Shown: positions 18,364 through 27,384, numbered from the stretch's first letter. The stretch is 64,000 nucleotides of DNA from Pseudomaricurvus alcaniphilus (GCF_011440395.1 NZ_JAAOIX010000001.1:890680-954679); one strand, 5' to 3'. Program-made: numbers and translations. The notes: generated from the letters alone by a model not told the origin.

Positions 18364-18960
18364 TTACCGATTCAACTTCTTGCCATGGTCAGCGAGATAA
18401 TGTGATGCCAGGCCAGGCTTCTCGGTTAATTTCTGATTGATTTGATAGATGCGTCGATAGCTGGTCTCCTTGATAACCCAACGCCCATCCAACTTCACAT
18501 ACCTATCCCAGTAGAGGGCAGTGCCTTCGGTGAGTTGATTGACGTTGAGCGACCAGAAATGATCATAGAGATACCAGATCCCGGTCGCCTCGGTCTCACT
18601 CAGCATCTGGATTTCCGGCATAACGCCGTTGTGACGCGTTACCGCCTCACTGTGAAACGCCATCTGCATAGCCAAGAGAAACTCCTCCCTGCTCGTCATT
18701 TTGTACTCGTAGCCACCGCCGACATAATGTACTTTGAGTTCGGGGTGACAAACGGAATGAAGCTCGTCCCAGTTGGCGGTATCGATACAGCGAAAATAAG
18801 CGTGCTTCACTTGCTTGATCGCCTCCATATCCATCAAGCGCTGTATGTCGCGGCGCAACTCCTCTACACCACCTTCACTGGCTGCAACCAGCGGCAAACC
18901 TTCACTAATACCCATCGCCGCTTTCGTCAAAGCTGCTGCTTTCTCAACTTCTGTGCTCAT
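18364..18960 (-). CDS. SnoaL-like / NTF2-fold protein
   Basis: 198 residues. Helix-rich N-terminus, then the SnoaL_4-type core: MDMEAIKQVKHAYFRCIDTA, a WDEL segment, and strands including YWDRYVKLDGRWVIKETSY. This fold hosts ketosteroid isomerases, dehydratases and hydroxylase-like proteins. It is the first minus-strand gene left of the steroid block and resembles the SnoaL protein at 22974 in layout more than the short one at 1712. A role in isomerising or dehydrating steroid intermediates is only a hypothesis. Confidence 0.8.
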   Translation of the reverse strand: MSTEVEKAAALTKAAMGISEGLPLVAASEGGVEELRRDIQRLMDMEAIKQVKHAYFRCIDTANWDELHSVCHPELKVHYVGGGYEYKMTSREEFLLAMQMAFHSEAVTRHNGVMPEIQMLSETEATGIWYLYDHFWSLNVNQLTEGTALYWDRYVKLDGRWVIKETSYRRIYQINQKLTEKPGLASHYLADHGKKLNR

Positions 18961-19102
18961 AGAAATAAACCTTTGTTATAACGAAAATTTTCAACACCAA
19001 AACGTTATTCAACCCCATTACCACAGCGGTACGGGCCGGCATTACCGAGCCGGCGACTCATCAACAGCCTACCTAATTACGCCTATGAATAAGCCAACTA
19101 TC

Positions 19103-19292
19103 GGCGATAGTAAACATATACCCTGTAGCCCTTGGGACAGCAGCTTTGCTCCCGGCCTGGCTCCAGGGACTTGCTTTCAAGACTCGCCGAGATTCCATCC
19201 ATGGAGGCTCCACGACAGCATCCCTGCTGTCGAGGGTCTTGAAAGCAAGCCCCCGAAGCCAGACCTAACATAGTGCCGGCTGCACGACGCTT
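19103..19292. repeat. dispersed inverted-repeat element, copy 1
   Basis: Arms GGCCTGGCTCC-GGG-CTTGCTTTCAAGAC (left) and GTCTTGAAAGCAAGCCCCCG-AGCCAGACC (right) are mutual reverse complements with few mismatches. They flank a perfect central hairpin, CGACAGCA-TCCC-TGCTGTCG at 19213-19232. Outside the arms are shared flanks (GGCGATAG... TGTAGCCCTTGGG on the left; CATAGTGCCGGCTGCA-GA-GCTT on the right). The second copy is at 28500-28753 and a half copy at 8152-8208. No coding potential, so it behaves like a non-autonomous MITE/REP-type element. Confidence 0.88.
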
Positions 19293-19336
19293 AGCTTAGG
19301 CGGTAATTAGGACAGCCTATGGTCGCGGGCTATCGG

Positions 19337-20101
19337 TTACTTGTTAGCGGCCAGGTACAAAAATACCGGGGCTTCGCCGCCGCCATCCACTTCCAGGCTG
19401 GCTCCAGAAATATACGCCGCCTGCTCCGAAGACAAAAACAGACAGGCGTCTGCAATATCCTGCGGTTCTGCCATACGCTTCAGTGGCAGCATATTGGCCA
19501 CCCGGGCAAACCCTTCCTCACCGCCGTAGTGCTCGACTCCGGCATCATGACGCACCAGCCCCACTACAATGGCATTGACACGTACTTTCGGGCCCCACTC
19601 CTGTGCCAGGGATTTGGTGGCACTGAGCAAACCCGCCTTGGCGGAGCCATAGGCCGCGGTACCCGGTGAGGGGCGCGTGCCACTGACACTGGCAATATTG
19701 ATGATACTACCCACCTGCTGCTGGCCCGCCATAACCCGGTAAGCCTGTTGCGCCAGCACCAGCGGCGCCACAAGATTTAACTGGATGATCTTCTGAGTCA
19801 ATTCGGGACTGGCTTCTGCGGCCGCCACCGGGGGACTGCCACCGGCATTGTTAACCAGCACATCGAGGCCACCAAACTGGTTAACAGCTGCGTCGACAAC
19901 ACGTTGTGATTGCAGCGGATCGCGGATATCGGCCTGTACGAACAGCGCTTCCCTGGTGCCGGCACTGACCGGCACCTTGGGCTCCCGCCGACCACAGATA
20001 ATCACATTGGCACCAGCCTGCAGATAATGTACCGCAATGGCTCGGCCAATATGGCCGCCACCGCCAGTCACGATCACGGTTTTATTCTCAAAGTTTCCCA
20101 T
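19337..20101 (-). CDS. short-chain dehydrogenase/reductase
   Basis: 254 residues, classical SDR: cofactor motif TGGGGHIG (residues 12-19), NNAG at 84-87, catalytic serine region IASVSG (137-141), Y151 and K155 in YGSAKAG. The C-terminus has FLSSEQAAYISGASLEVDGG. It oxidises or reduces a hydroxy/keto pair with NAD(P)(H). It lies at the edge of the steroid block, divergent from the MaoC hydratase. A beta-oxidation 3-hydroxyacyl-CoA role or a hydroxysteroid role are both plausible, and the sequence does not decide between them. Confidence 0.88.
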   Translation of the reverse strand: MGNFENKTVIVTGGGGHIGRAIAVHYLQAGANVIICGRREPKVPVSAGTREALFVQADIRDPLQSQRVVDAAVNQFGGLDVLVNNAGGSPPVAAAEASPELTQKIIQLNLVAPLVLAQQAYRVMAGQQQVGSIINIASVSGTRPSPGTAAYGSAKAGLLSATKSLAQEWGPKVRVNAIVVGLVRHDAGVEHYGGEEGFARVANMLPLKRMAEPQDIADACLFLSSEQAAYISGASLEVDGGGEAPVFLYLAANK

Positions 20102-20133
20102 ATTGCAATCTCTCCGAAATTGCCAGTAGCGTT

Positions 20134-20193
20134 CTATTACTTAGCTGTCTATTACTTAGCTGTCTATTACTTAGCTGTCTATTACCTAGCTGG
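20134..20193. repeat. 15-bp x4 tandem repeat upstream of SDR gene
   Basis: Four head-to-tail copies of CTATTACTTAGCTGT, the last with two changes, 33 bp upstream of the SDR start at 20101. It sits in the 296-bp divergent region shared with the MaoC gene, so it may affect promoter spacing. Copy number is likely variable. Confidence 0.95.
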
Positions 20194-20397
20194 GCTGGCA
20201 ACCATTTACCGCAGTTTAACCATTCCAGATTAACACCGAACAGAATTCGATCATTACCGCATTCGGACTAAATTCATAACCTTTATAGCACCCCTCTAAA
20301 GGTGCTGTAACTGGTATCATTTCCAACAAATCCCACGCAACACGCATTGGCAATACACATTGGAAAAACATGCATCGGGCACGGCCAAGAGGTAATC

Positions 20398-20856
20398 ATG
20401 ACAGCCAAAACATACCCCAACCCATCCGCACTGCTCGGCCAGGAAGGCACCCTTCTTGGACCCACCGACTACGTAGTGATCGATCAACAGCGTATCAACC
20501 AGTTTGCTGACGCCACCGGCGATCACCAGTGGATCCACGTGGATGAAGCACGAGCACAACAATCGGAATTTGGCGGCACCATCGCCCACGGCTACCTGAC
20601 CCTGTCACTGGCCAACTTGTTTTTGCCACAGATGCTGCAGGTAGAAAACTTCTCCATGGGTGTCAACTACGGCGCCGAGAATATTCGCTTTCCCTCCGCC
20701 GTCAAAGTCAACTCAAGGGTCCGCGGTCGCGGTGAAATCATCAAAGTGGATGAGGCCAAAGGTGGCATTCGCTCGGTGGTACGCATCACCGTTGAAATTG
20801 AAGGAGTAGAGCGACCGGCATGCCTGATCGACACCATTAGCCTCTACTATCCATAG
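20398..20856 (+). CDS. MaoC-like (R)-specific enoyl-CoA hydratase
   Basis: 152 residues, single hot-dog domain. The hydratase-2 motif is clear: FADATGDHQWIHVDEARA (residues 37-54), with catalytic D42 and H47, then FGGTIAHGYLTLSL. This form with GDHQWIH is that of mycobacterial HtdZ-type hydratases. It adds water to trans-2-enoyl-CoA to give the (R)-3-hydroxy form. The ATG at 20398 is supported by AGAGG eight bases upstream. It is a lone plus-strand gene between minus-strand genes, divergent from the SDR at 19337, and probably handles a steroid side-chain or ring acyl-CoA intermediate. Confidence 0.9.
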   Translation: MTAKTYPNPSALLGQEGTLLGPTDYVVIDQQRINQFADATGDHQWIHVDEARAQQSEFGGTIAHGYLTLSLANLFLPQMLQVENFSMGVNYGAENIRFPSAVKVNSRVRGRGEIIKVDEAKGGIRSVVRITVEIEGVERPACLIDTISLYYP

Positions 20857-20991
20857 ATTTCAAACTGCAAACCAAACGCAGAAAGCTTTACACTGCGTGT
20901 TCGCCTCACTCTGAATTGCTTGGCCAAAGAATATCGCAGGGGCCCTATAGATTAAGGCCCACTAAGCGGAAAAAGCTTACCCATTCAGCTT

Positions 20992-21861
20992 TTAAACTTT
21001 GAACACCCGCTGCGCATTCTCGCGCAAGAACTTGGGCCACACCTCATCCTTGAACGGCACTTCCGGCATATCCTTGAAGATCCGCTCCAGCGACAACCCC
21101 ATGGGGAAATAACCCGCGTACATAATCTTGTCCGCACCCCGAGTATTGGCAAATTTGACAATATTTTCCGGGTAGTGCTTGGGCGCAAAAGCGCTGGTCA
21201 TGTAATACAGGTTGGGGTACTTGAGCATCAGCTTCCAGGCCAGGTCCGTCCAGGGTTCGGCACCGTGGCGCATAACCACCTTTAACTCCGGGAAGAACCA
21301 GCAGATTTCATCCAGGTGCTCAACCTTTTGCGGCCCCATGGGAATGCGCGGGCCAGGCACGCCGACACAGGGACAAAACGGAATATCCAAATCCACGCAG
21401 GCGACAAAAATCGGGTACCAGCGCTTGTCGTTGAGCGGTACTTGCGGACACAGGCCGCTAGGGAAGGCGGTGACCGCCTTGATATCGTACTGCTCTTTCA
21501 GGCGGCGAATTTTGCGCACTTCCTCCATGCCATTGTTGGGGTTGCAATCATAACTGCCGAAGAAACGATCCGGATGCTTCAGTACCGCCTCATTTTGCGA
21601 TGCGTACTGATCTTCATCCACCCCCAGCATGGCTTTTTCAATGCCAAACTCATCCATTTTTGCAATGGTGTAAGCCAGGTAATCGTCCTGCTTGCCGGTT
21701 TTGGGTACATCCTTGAACATGTACTGGGCCGGCATTTTCATCATGGTGCGGCTCTCGTCATCCATCAGCAGGGGCTTGATAAAATCGTAGAAGTTGGACG
21801 TGTCGTTATTCGGCACCGCCAACATCAGGTCGATGATGCCAATATTCTCGGGCATAGGCAT
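20992..21861 (-). CDS. amidohydrolase-2-like protein lacking the usual metal ligands
   Basis: 289 residues from ATG 21861, which has GGAG eight bases upstream; longer frames lack family similarity. The TIM-barrel layout of the amidohydrolase-2 family is recognisable: ELKVVMRHGAEPWTDLAWKL, and a C-terminal KFLRENAQRVFKV. However, the N-terminal H-x-H metal motif is replaced (IGIIDLMLAVP), and the late metal Asp of the G-S-D-(Y/F)-P motif is missing (MYAGYFPMG). It may be a metal-free or non-hydrolytic family member. It is the last gene of the operon 25165-20992, after the Old Yellow Enzyme (34 bp gap), so a steroid-pathway role is inferred from context only. Confidence 0.75.
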   Translation of the reverse strand: MPMPENIGIIDLMLAVPNNDTSNFYDFIKPLLMDDESRTMMKMPAQYMFKDVPKTGKQDDYLAYTIAKMDEFGIEKAMLGVDEDQYASQNEAVLKHPDRFFGSYDCNPNNGMEEVRKIRRLKEQYDIKAVTAFPSGLCPQVPLNDKRWYPIFVACVDLDIPFCPCVGVPGPRIPMGPQKVEHLDEICWFFPELKVVMRHGAEPWTDLAWKLMLKYPNLYYMTSAFAPKHYPENIVKFANTRGADKIMYAGYFPMGLSLERIFKDMPEVPFKDEVWPKFLRENAQRVFKV

Positions 21862-21895
21862 AAGTCTTTCTCCGGTTTGCCGGGCAGGCGTGTAG

Positions 21896-22960
21896 TTATA
21901 AGGTTGGGTAATCGGTGAAGCCTTTAGGCCCCGGGGTATACAGGGTCGAGGCATCGAGTTTATTGAGCGGGCCACCACTGGCAAACCGCTCCACCAGATC
22001 CGGGTTGGCAATGTACTTGCGGCCAAAGGAGACCGCGGCGATCCCGGCCTCAGCCAGCACCTGGTCCGCCTCGGCGGCGTCGTAGCTGTCATTGACAATC
22101 AGCGGCCCGCGAAAGTGTTCTTGCGCCAGGGCGATGTTATCGAGCCCCGCAGCCGGCATGCGAATCACGTGCAAATAGGCCAGCTGCATCTCACTGATTT
22201 TTTCCAACAGGGCACTGAAGGTTTGCCGTGGATCATCGTCCTGCAAATCATTGAACGGGTTGCCGGGACAGATGCGCAAGCCCACCCGTTCAGCACCGAG
22301 CACCGAGCTCATGGCCTGCAGCACTTCGAGCACGAAGCGCAGGCGGTTGTCGAGGCTGCCGCCGTACTCATCGGTGCGCTGGTTGGTACCGGTAGACAAA
22401 AACTGGGCCGGCAGGTAGCCGGAGGTACCGTGCAGCTCCACCCCGTCAAAGCCCGCTGCAAAGGCGTTCTCTGTGGCCTGCCGGTACTGCTCGATGACCT
22501 CGCTGATTTCCGCGCTGGTCAGCGCCCGCGGGGTGGGCATATCCTGCATGCCCTGTTCGGTAAAGATCTGGTCGCGGCAGCGGATGGCCGAAGGCGCCAC
22601 TGTTTCCGCCTTGGGATCCTTATTCAAGGGGCTGCCGACGCGACCGCAGTGCATGATCTGGCAGACGATGGTGCCACCGCGCTGGTGCACCGCATCGGTG
22701 ACCCGGCGCCAGGCAAGAATCTGGTCCTTGTTGTAGATGCCCGGAGTGCGGCAATAGCCCTTGCCATCGATGCTGGGGTGAACGCCTTCGGTGATGATCA
22801 TGCCGGCACTGGCACGCTGGCGGTAATAGTCGACGTGCAGGTCACTGACCAGGTCGTCGTCACTGGCGCGGGAGCGGGTCATGGGCGCCATAACCACACG
22901 GTTGTTCAGTGTCAACGCGCCCAGCTGCAGGGGTTGCAACAAGTGTTTAAATTGATTCAT
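21896..22960 (-). CDS. Old Yellow Enzyme family NADH:flavin oxidoreductase
   Basis: 354 residues, single FMN TIM barrel. Family marks: LLQPLQLGALTLNNRVVMAP at the N-terminus, MHCGRVGSP, the substrate segment HGTSGYLPAQFLSTGTNQR with YGGSLDNRLRF, and a C-terminal FGRKYIANPDL. Such enzymes reduce the C=C bond of alpha,beta-unsaturated ketones, so a 3-keto-4-ene or 1,4-diene steroid is a plausible substrate. The start at 22960 lies 14 bp after the stop of the SnoaL gene, with AGGTG upstream. It is in the same transcription unit as the SnoaL protein and the flavoprotein at 23615. Confidence 0.9.
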   Translation of the reverse strand: MNQFKHLLQPLQLGALTLNNRVVMAPMTRSRASDDDLVSDLHVDYYRQRASAGMIITEGVHPSIDGKGYCRTPGIYNKDQILAWRRVTDAVHQRGGTIVCQIMHCGRVGSPLNKDPKAETVAPSAIRCRDQIFTEQGMQDMPTPRALTSAEISEVIEQYRQATENAFAAGFDGVELHGTSGYLPAQFLSTGTNQRTDEYGGSLDNRLRFVLEVLQAMSSVLGAERVGLRICPGNPFNDLQDDDPRQTFSALLEKISEMQLAYLHVIRMPAAGLDNIALAQEHFRGPLIVNDSYDAAEADQVLAEAGIAAVSFGRKYIANPDLVERFASGGPLNKLDASTLYTPGPKGFTDYPTL

Positions 22961-22973
22961 AGCGATTTCACAC

Positions 22974-23612
22974 CTAACGTATTCTGATTTTGGGAAGTTC
23001 GGCATTGCGGCGCATGGTGCTCAGGAACTGCTCCAGCGGTGCTGGCGCGGCAACCTCGGCCTGCCCGTCTCCGGGCGGGTTAGCCCAGAACTCCTTCCAG
23101 CTGGGCCAGAGTTCGTGCCAGGCCCCGTCGTAGGTTTCGCGATCGGGCCAGCGCATCTTGTGCTCACCCACCGGTGGCTTGTTGAGATCGGTGGCGTACC
23201 AGTAACAGGGCAGCCGGCGACGAAAATACCAGCGCCCGTCCATGCGTTCGTAATCGTCCCAGTACAGCATCTGCATGATGACCCACTCCCGCTCACCGTT
23301 GGCGCAGGGAGTCTCGTGCTCATTTTTGGAATAGACCACCCCGTGGGCGTGATCGGGGTCGGTAAACTCGATAATATGGTTGCCGATATGATGCGAGGTG
23401 CCGGTAAATTGCAAGCGCAGGGTATCGTCCAGCCAGCGCTTCAGGTAGGCGCGACCCACCTGGTCGCGACTTACACGAATGTCCTCGGCAAACAGGTTGA
23501 CGTGGGCATCCAGGTCGCGCATATCCAGCGACAACGAATATTTGGCCGCCAACTGGCGGATTTCATCCAGCGATTCCAGGCGATCGATGCGGGCAAGTAA
23601 AGCAGTGTCCAT
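22974..23612 (-). CDS. SnoaL-like / NTF2-fold protein in steroid operon
   Basis: 212 residues. The SnoaL_4-type core includes IDRLESLDEIRQLAAKYSLS, YLKRWLDDTLRLQFTGTSHH and YWDDYERMDGRWYFRRR. The C-terminus is a proline-rich extension. The start is only 2 bp after the upstream flavoprotein stop, and the stop is 13 bp before the Old Yellow Enzyme start, so the three are co-translated. In this fold an acidic residue in the pocket can move protons, as in delta5-3-ketosteroid isomerase. Being sandwiched between two ring-redox flavoenzymes makes it a good isomerase or dehydratase candidate, not proven. Confidence 0.85.
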   Translation of the reverse strand: MDTALLARIDRLESLDEIRQLAAKYSLSLDMRDLDAHVNLFAEDIRVSRDQVGRAYLKRWLDDTLRLQFTGTSHHIGNHIIEFTDPDHAHGVVYSKNEHETPCANGEREWVIMQMLYWDDYERMDGRWYFRRRLPCYWYATDLNKPPVGEHKMRWPDRETYDGAWHELWPSWKEFWANPPGDGQAEVAAPAPLEQFLSTMRRNAELPKIRIR

Positions 23613-23614
23613 AA

Positions 23615-25165
23615 TCAGGGTTTCCTCTGCTGGTCGTGTTCGTAATCCGGATTGGCGGGTTTGGGTTCGGCGTCACCTGTGCCGCCAGCGCCTGCCGCCG
23701 CCAGGCCGGCCATACGGCCGCTGAAGGTAGCGTCCCCCACCGACAGTCCCGAGGCGTAGCCTTCACCGCGGCGGGGGATACCACAGGCGGTGCGGCCAGC
23801 GGCATAGAGCCCCGCAATAATGTCACCGTCGGCGGTTAACACTTCGCCACTGGGCAAGGTATCGAGGCCACCGAGGGTGAAATAGGGAAAGTAGGCGCCG
23901 CGTCCGGGCGTACAGTCGAGCGCCACATAGGGCGCGCATATCGGCTTCAACCATTCACTGGCTTTATGGAACAAAGGGTCCTGGCCCTGCTCGGCATGGC
24001 GATTGTAAAATTCGACGCTGTGTTGCAACTGCCCCGCTGGCAAACCCAGCTCAGTTTCCAGTTCCGCCAGGGTTTCACCAGTGCCGGCCACGCTGGCGCC
24101 GAGATAGGAATTCTGTTCGTAATCGCCGTAATCTTCGTAGCCAAACACCAGGTACACCCGATCGCCCTGCTGCCGCAGCACATAGGCACCGACCCGACCG
24201 TGATAGCAATCCTCGTTGATAAAGCGCTGCCCCTGGGCGTTAATCAACACGCCGTAGGTCAGCGAAGCGGGCGGATAGAACGGCAGGCTGACAAAGCCCT
24301 CGTGCATATTGATGGCCGCCGCACCCACGCCGAGTCCCATCAGAATACCGGTACCGGTATCGCCGGGATTGCCAATCGGCATGGAACAACGCATAAGTCC
24401 AGGGGCATACTTTTTCAACATCGGTTCGTTCATGGCGAAACCGCCATTGCAGAGAACCACGCCCTTGTTGACCTTGACGAAGTGCTCCTGCATGTCGATG
24501 CGCACCACCAGACCGCAGACTCGACCGCTGTGATCATCGACGATCAGGGTCAGCGCCCGGGCGTTGAATTCCACTTCGATGCCCCGCTGGCTGACATTGT
24601 CGCTCATGATCTGCATAAACAGCGGCCCGCCATTGTCACCCTCCACTTCCAGGTTGTGACCGCGGGGGCAGGGTTTGGCCAGCTGCGCAAATGGCCAGGC
24701 CTTTTCGCTGCCGGTAAACAACAGGCAGTCGTCGGTCAGGGCCATCATGGCGCGCTGCCGGTATTCGCTATCCTTGAACGGTACGCCCTTGTCCACCAGC
24801 CAGTTAAAATGCTCGGCGCTGCCGGCCACGTAGGCGCGAATCTTGGCGTCATCCGCCTGGGGCCCGGCGCTGGCCTTCAGGTACTCGAACATATCCCGGT
24901 CGCTGTCGTGCCAACCGCAGGCTTGCTGTACTCGAGTGCCTTCCCCACCACCCATATAGATCTCCGCCGACGACAGTGCGGTGGAGCCACCTGCGGCCGA
25001 CGCCAGCTCAAAGATGGTGACCCTGGCGCCAGCGTCGTGGGCCTCGATCGCTGCACAGGCACCCGCTCCGCCAAAACCGACCACCGCGACATCGGTTTGC
25101 CGATCCCAACGGGCAACTTCGCTGGCCTTGAGCGGCCGGGTGGGTTTGGTTTTCATTTCTGTCAT
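23615..25165 (-). CDS. FAD-dependent 3-ketosteroid dehydrogenase-like flavoprotein
   Basis: 516 residues. FAD-binding N-terminus VAVVGFGGAGACAAIEA (GFGGAG at 30-35) and GGSTALSSAEIYMGGG; fumarate-reductase/KstD-type fold with VLCNGGFAMNEPMLKKYAPG and a C-terminal GLYAAGRTACGIPRRGEGYASG. It belongs to the FAD_binding_2 group that includes delta1- and delta4-ketosteroid dehydrogenases. It lacks the KstD signature PGPGATLGPAM that its neighbour at 25313 has, so a different ring position or the reverse (reductase) direction is possible. A Shine-Dalgarno AGGA supports ATG 25165. First gene of the SnoaL / Old Yellow Enzyme / amidohydrolase unit. Confidence 0.85.
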   Translation of the reverse strand: MTEMKTKPTRPLKASEVARWDRQTDVAVVGFGGAGACAAIEAHDAGARVTIFELASAAGGSTALSSAEIYMGGGEGTRVQQACGWHDSDRDMFEYLKASAGPQADDAKIRAYVAGSAEHFNWLVDKGVPFKDSEYRQRAMMALTDDCLLFTGSEKAWPFAQLAKPCPRGHNLEVEGDNGGPLFMQIMSDNVSQRGIEVEFNARALTLIVDDHSGRVCGLVVRIDMQEHFVKVNKGVVLCNGGFAMNEPMLKKYAPGLMRCSMPIGNPGDTGTGILMGLGVGAAAINMHEGFVSLPFYPPASLTYGVLINAQGQRFINEDCYHGRVGAYVLRQQGDRVYLVFGYEDYGDYEQNSYLGASVAGTGETLAELETELGLPAGQLQHSVEFYNRHAEQGQDPLFHKASEWLKPICAPYVALDCTPGRGAYFPYFTLGGLDTLPSGEVLTADGDIIAGLYAAGRTACGIPRRGEGYASGLSVGDATFSGRMAGLAAAGAGGTGDAEPKPANPDYEHDQQRKP

Positions 25166-25312
25166 TTGCAGGTTCCTGAGAGCTCGCGGGTTACTGTGAC
25201 TACACTAGCAAAACCAACCGGGGTGCAATACGGTGGATTGATTCATTCCTATTGCTTTTTCCGGTCTGCTGATTTCTTCGCCAAAGTAGCGCAGCATCGA
25301 CATGGCTGAATT

Positions 25313-27031
25313 TCAATCCTGAAAGTTATTGATGTGTTTGGCGGCCTGGTAGGCCATGGTCATGGCCGGTCCCAGGGTGGCGCCGGGGCCGGGATAGGTT
25401 GAGAGTATCGCCGCCGAGCAGTTGCCAATAGCGTACAGACCGTCGATCACTTCGCCGGAATCCTTCAACACCTGGGCATTGACATCGGTTGCCAACCCAC
25501 CCTGGGTACCGAAATCCCCCGCTTCGATGCGCATGGCGTAATAAGGCGGCTCATTAATGGGCGCCAGGCAAGGGTTGGGCTTGATGTTCGGGTCGGCATA
25601 ATAGCGATCGTAGGCGGAATCACCGCGCTGGAAATCCTCGTCCTTGCCGGTTTCTGCAAAGCGGTTCATTTTCTCGATGGTGGTTTTCAGGCCCGCCACA
25701 TCGATACCCATTTTCTGCGCCAGTTCCTCTATGGTGTCGGCCCTGGCGACAAAGCCACTGTCAAACCACTTGCGCGGAATGGTCCAGTCCGGTTTTAGCG
25801 ACGAGGTCATCAGCGGCCCCGCCATGTAGTTGCGGCGAAAGCGGGCGTCGAAAATATGATAGGCGGGGGCGCAGGGATTGGCGTCGCTGTGGGCTTCAAA
25901 CAAACGCTTCTGGAACGCCATGTAGTTTTGTGACTCGTTGGCAAAGCGTGCCCCGGCGCGATTGACTACGCAGGAACCGGGGAAAGATTTCTCCATGATA
26001 CTCAGTCGCGGGGCCGGTTCGTCCGGCACGCACAGAGTCGTAGTCCACCAGGCGCTGTTGAGCAGACGGGTGGCTGCACCCAGCTTCAAGCCGGCGCGCA
26101 GCGGGTCGCCGGTATTGGTGCGCACCCCGGCACTCCACTCGGTGTTGGTGGGCTTGGGCAAATATTGTTCCCGCATCTGCTGGTTGTGCTCAAAGCCGCC
26201 GGCGGCCAGCACCACGGCCTTGCGCGCCTGCACCCGCAGCCGCTGGCCATCCCGGATGACGATCGCGCCCACCACCCGGCCATTCTCGGCGATCAAATCC
26301 TCCATGGGGCTGTTGAACCAAATGGGAATCTGCCGATCTTTTGCCGACAAAAACAAACGTGCTATACCGGCTGCACCGCAACACAGGCGACGGGAAATGC
26401 GCGACTGCAGGCGCCAGGGAATATCGATCAGGTACTTGAACAATTGGCCCAATACAATCTTGATCCAGCCGGGCATCTGCAGCATTAATACCTGGGCTTC
26501 CACCTGGGTAAAATGAATCACCCCGAACAGGCGCATCATGTGATGGCTGTAGGTCATCTTTTTGTGCTCTTTACCCAGTTCCGAGGCGTTGATGGGGGCC
26601 GGTTCCAGCGAGCGATGACCGGGCTTGGCGCCGGGTAAATTGGAGTAGTAGTCCGGATAGTGATCGAGGGATTCATAGCGCACCCGGGTGCGATCATGCA
26701 GGAATTGCAACATTTTCGGGCCGTTAGCCAGGTAGGCATCCACCAGTTCCGGTGGTATATCCTCGCCCGCCAGTGTGTGCTCGAGGTACTCCCGAGCTTC
26801 CTCCAGGGAATCCTCGGCGCCGCATTCCCGGGCGTAATGACTGCAGGGAATCCAGATGCCGCCGCCAGAGGTGGCACTGGTGCCGCCGATTTTTTCGGCC
26901 TTTTCGATGACCAGGACATCGCGGCTGCCCATTTCGTAATTACTCAGCGCCGCGGTCAAACCACCGTTGCCAGAGCCGACCACAATGACATCGACACTGT
27001 GGTCCCAGGGTTGCATTTTCTGATCCGTCAT
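25313..27031 (-). CDS. kstD: 3-ketosteroid delta1-dehydrogenase
   Basis: 572 residues, typical KstD length. The FAD site is VIVVGSGNGG (15-24), followed by GGTSATSGGGIWIP (49-62). Near the C-terminus are PPYYAMRIEAGDFGTQGG and the diagnostic YPGPGATLGPAMTMAY starting at residue 546. KstD introduces the 1,2 double bond of ring A. Together with 9-alpha-hydroxylation this breaks ring B spontaneously, giving the 9,10-seco product. The gene is divergent from kshA, which encodes the partner reaction; the 353-bp region between them should hold both promoters. A 147-bp gap separates it from the flavoprotein at 23615. Confidence 0.9.
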   Translation of the reverse strand: MTDQKMQPWDHSVDVIVVGSGNGGLTAALSNYEMGSRDVLVIEKAEKIGGTSATSGGGIWIPCSHYARECGAEDSLEEAREYLEHTLAGEDIPPELVDAYLANGPKMLQFLHDRTRVRYESLDHYPDYYSNLPGAKPGHRSLEPAPINASELGKEHKKMTYSHHMMRLFGVIHFTQVEAQVLMLQMPGWIKIVLGQLFKYLIDIPWRLQSRISRRLCCGAAGIARLFLSAKDRQIPIWFNSPMEDLIAENGRVVGAIVIRDGQRLRVQARKAVVLAAGGFEHNQQMREQYLPKPTNTEWSAGVRTNTGDPLRAGLKLGAATRLLNSAWWTTTLCVPDEPAPRLSIMEKSFPGSCVVNRAGARFANESQNYMAFQKRLFEAHSDANPCAPAYHIFDARFRRNYMAGPLMTSSLKPDWTIPRKWFDSGFVARADTIEELAQKMGIDVAGLKTTIEKMNRFAETGKDEDFQRGDSAYDRYYADPNIKPNPCLAPINEPPYYAMRIEAGDFGTQGGLATDVNAQVLKDSGEVIDGLYAIGNCSAAILSTYPGPGATLGPAMTMAYQAAKHINNFQD

Positions 27032-27384
27032 ACTCGTGTCTCTACTTTCGAAAACTTTATTTGCTAATAACTCGGGGCTGTGAAATTCTTTTGGGCACTA
27101 AGCAGCAGTCTGTTGCTTGCATTCCTAAGCTACCATAAAAAAAAATTCCAATCGCAAGCTTTCCGGGCCGTTTAATCCAAATGCGTTACGTTTTTAGCGC
27201 CCCCCTGGCAGCTGCGAACAGCGGCCCACCACAGCTCAAATCGCGGCCCAAAATGCATACCACATCCGGACTACGCCATGGCGATGAGCGCACTGGCTTT
27301 AGCTGCGCCAGAGGGTTACGCTTTCTGCAAAGGTACATTCAACTACGCGGCGCAATATGCCGGCTACCCTGCAGGGAGACATCA
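27032..27384. promoter_or_regulatory. divergent kstD/kshA control region
   Basis: A 353-bp region between two divergent key genes. It contains an 8-bp inverted repeat AAGCAGCA-GTC-TGTTGCTT at 27100-27118 with one mismatch, a possible operator, followed by an A-tract near 27137. The kshA frame is open upstream to 27181, but the Rieske fold starts at 27385, so that extension is taken as untranslated. No actinobacterial KstR box (TNNAACNNGTTNNA) was seen. Confidence 0.4.

Noticed and set aside
27181-27384. N-terminal extension of KshA
   Set aside because: The extra 68 codons have no similarity to Rieske oxygenases, and a good Shine-Dalgarno precedes the ATG at 27385.
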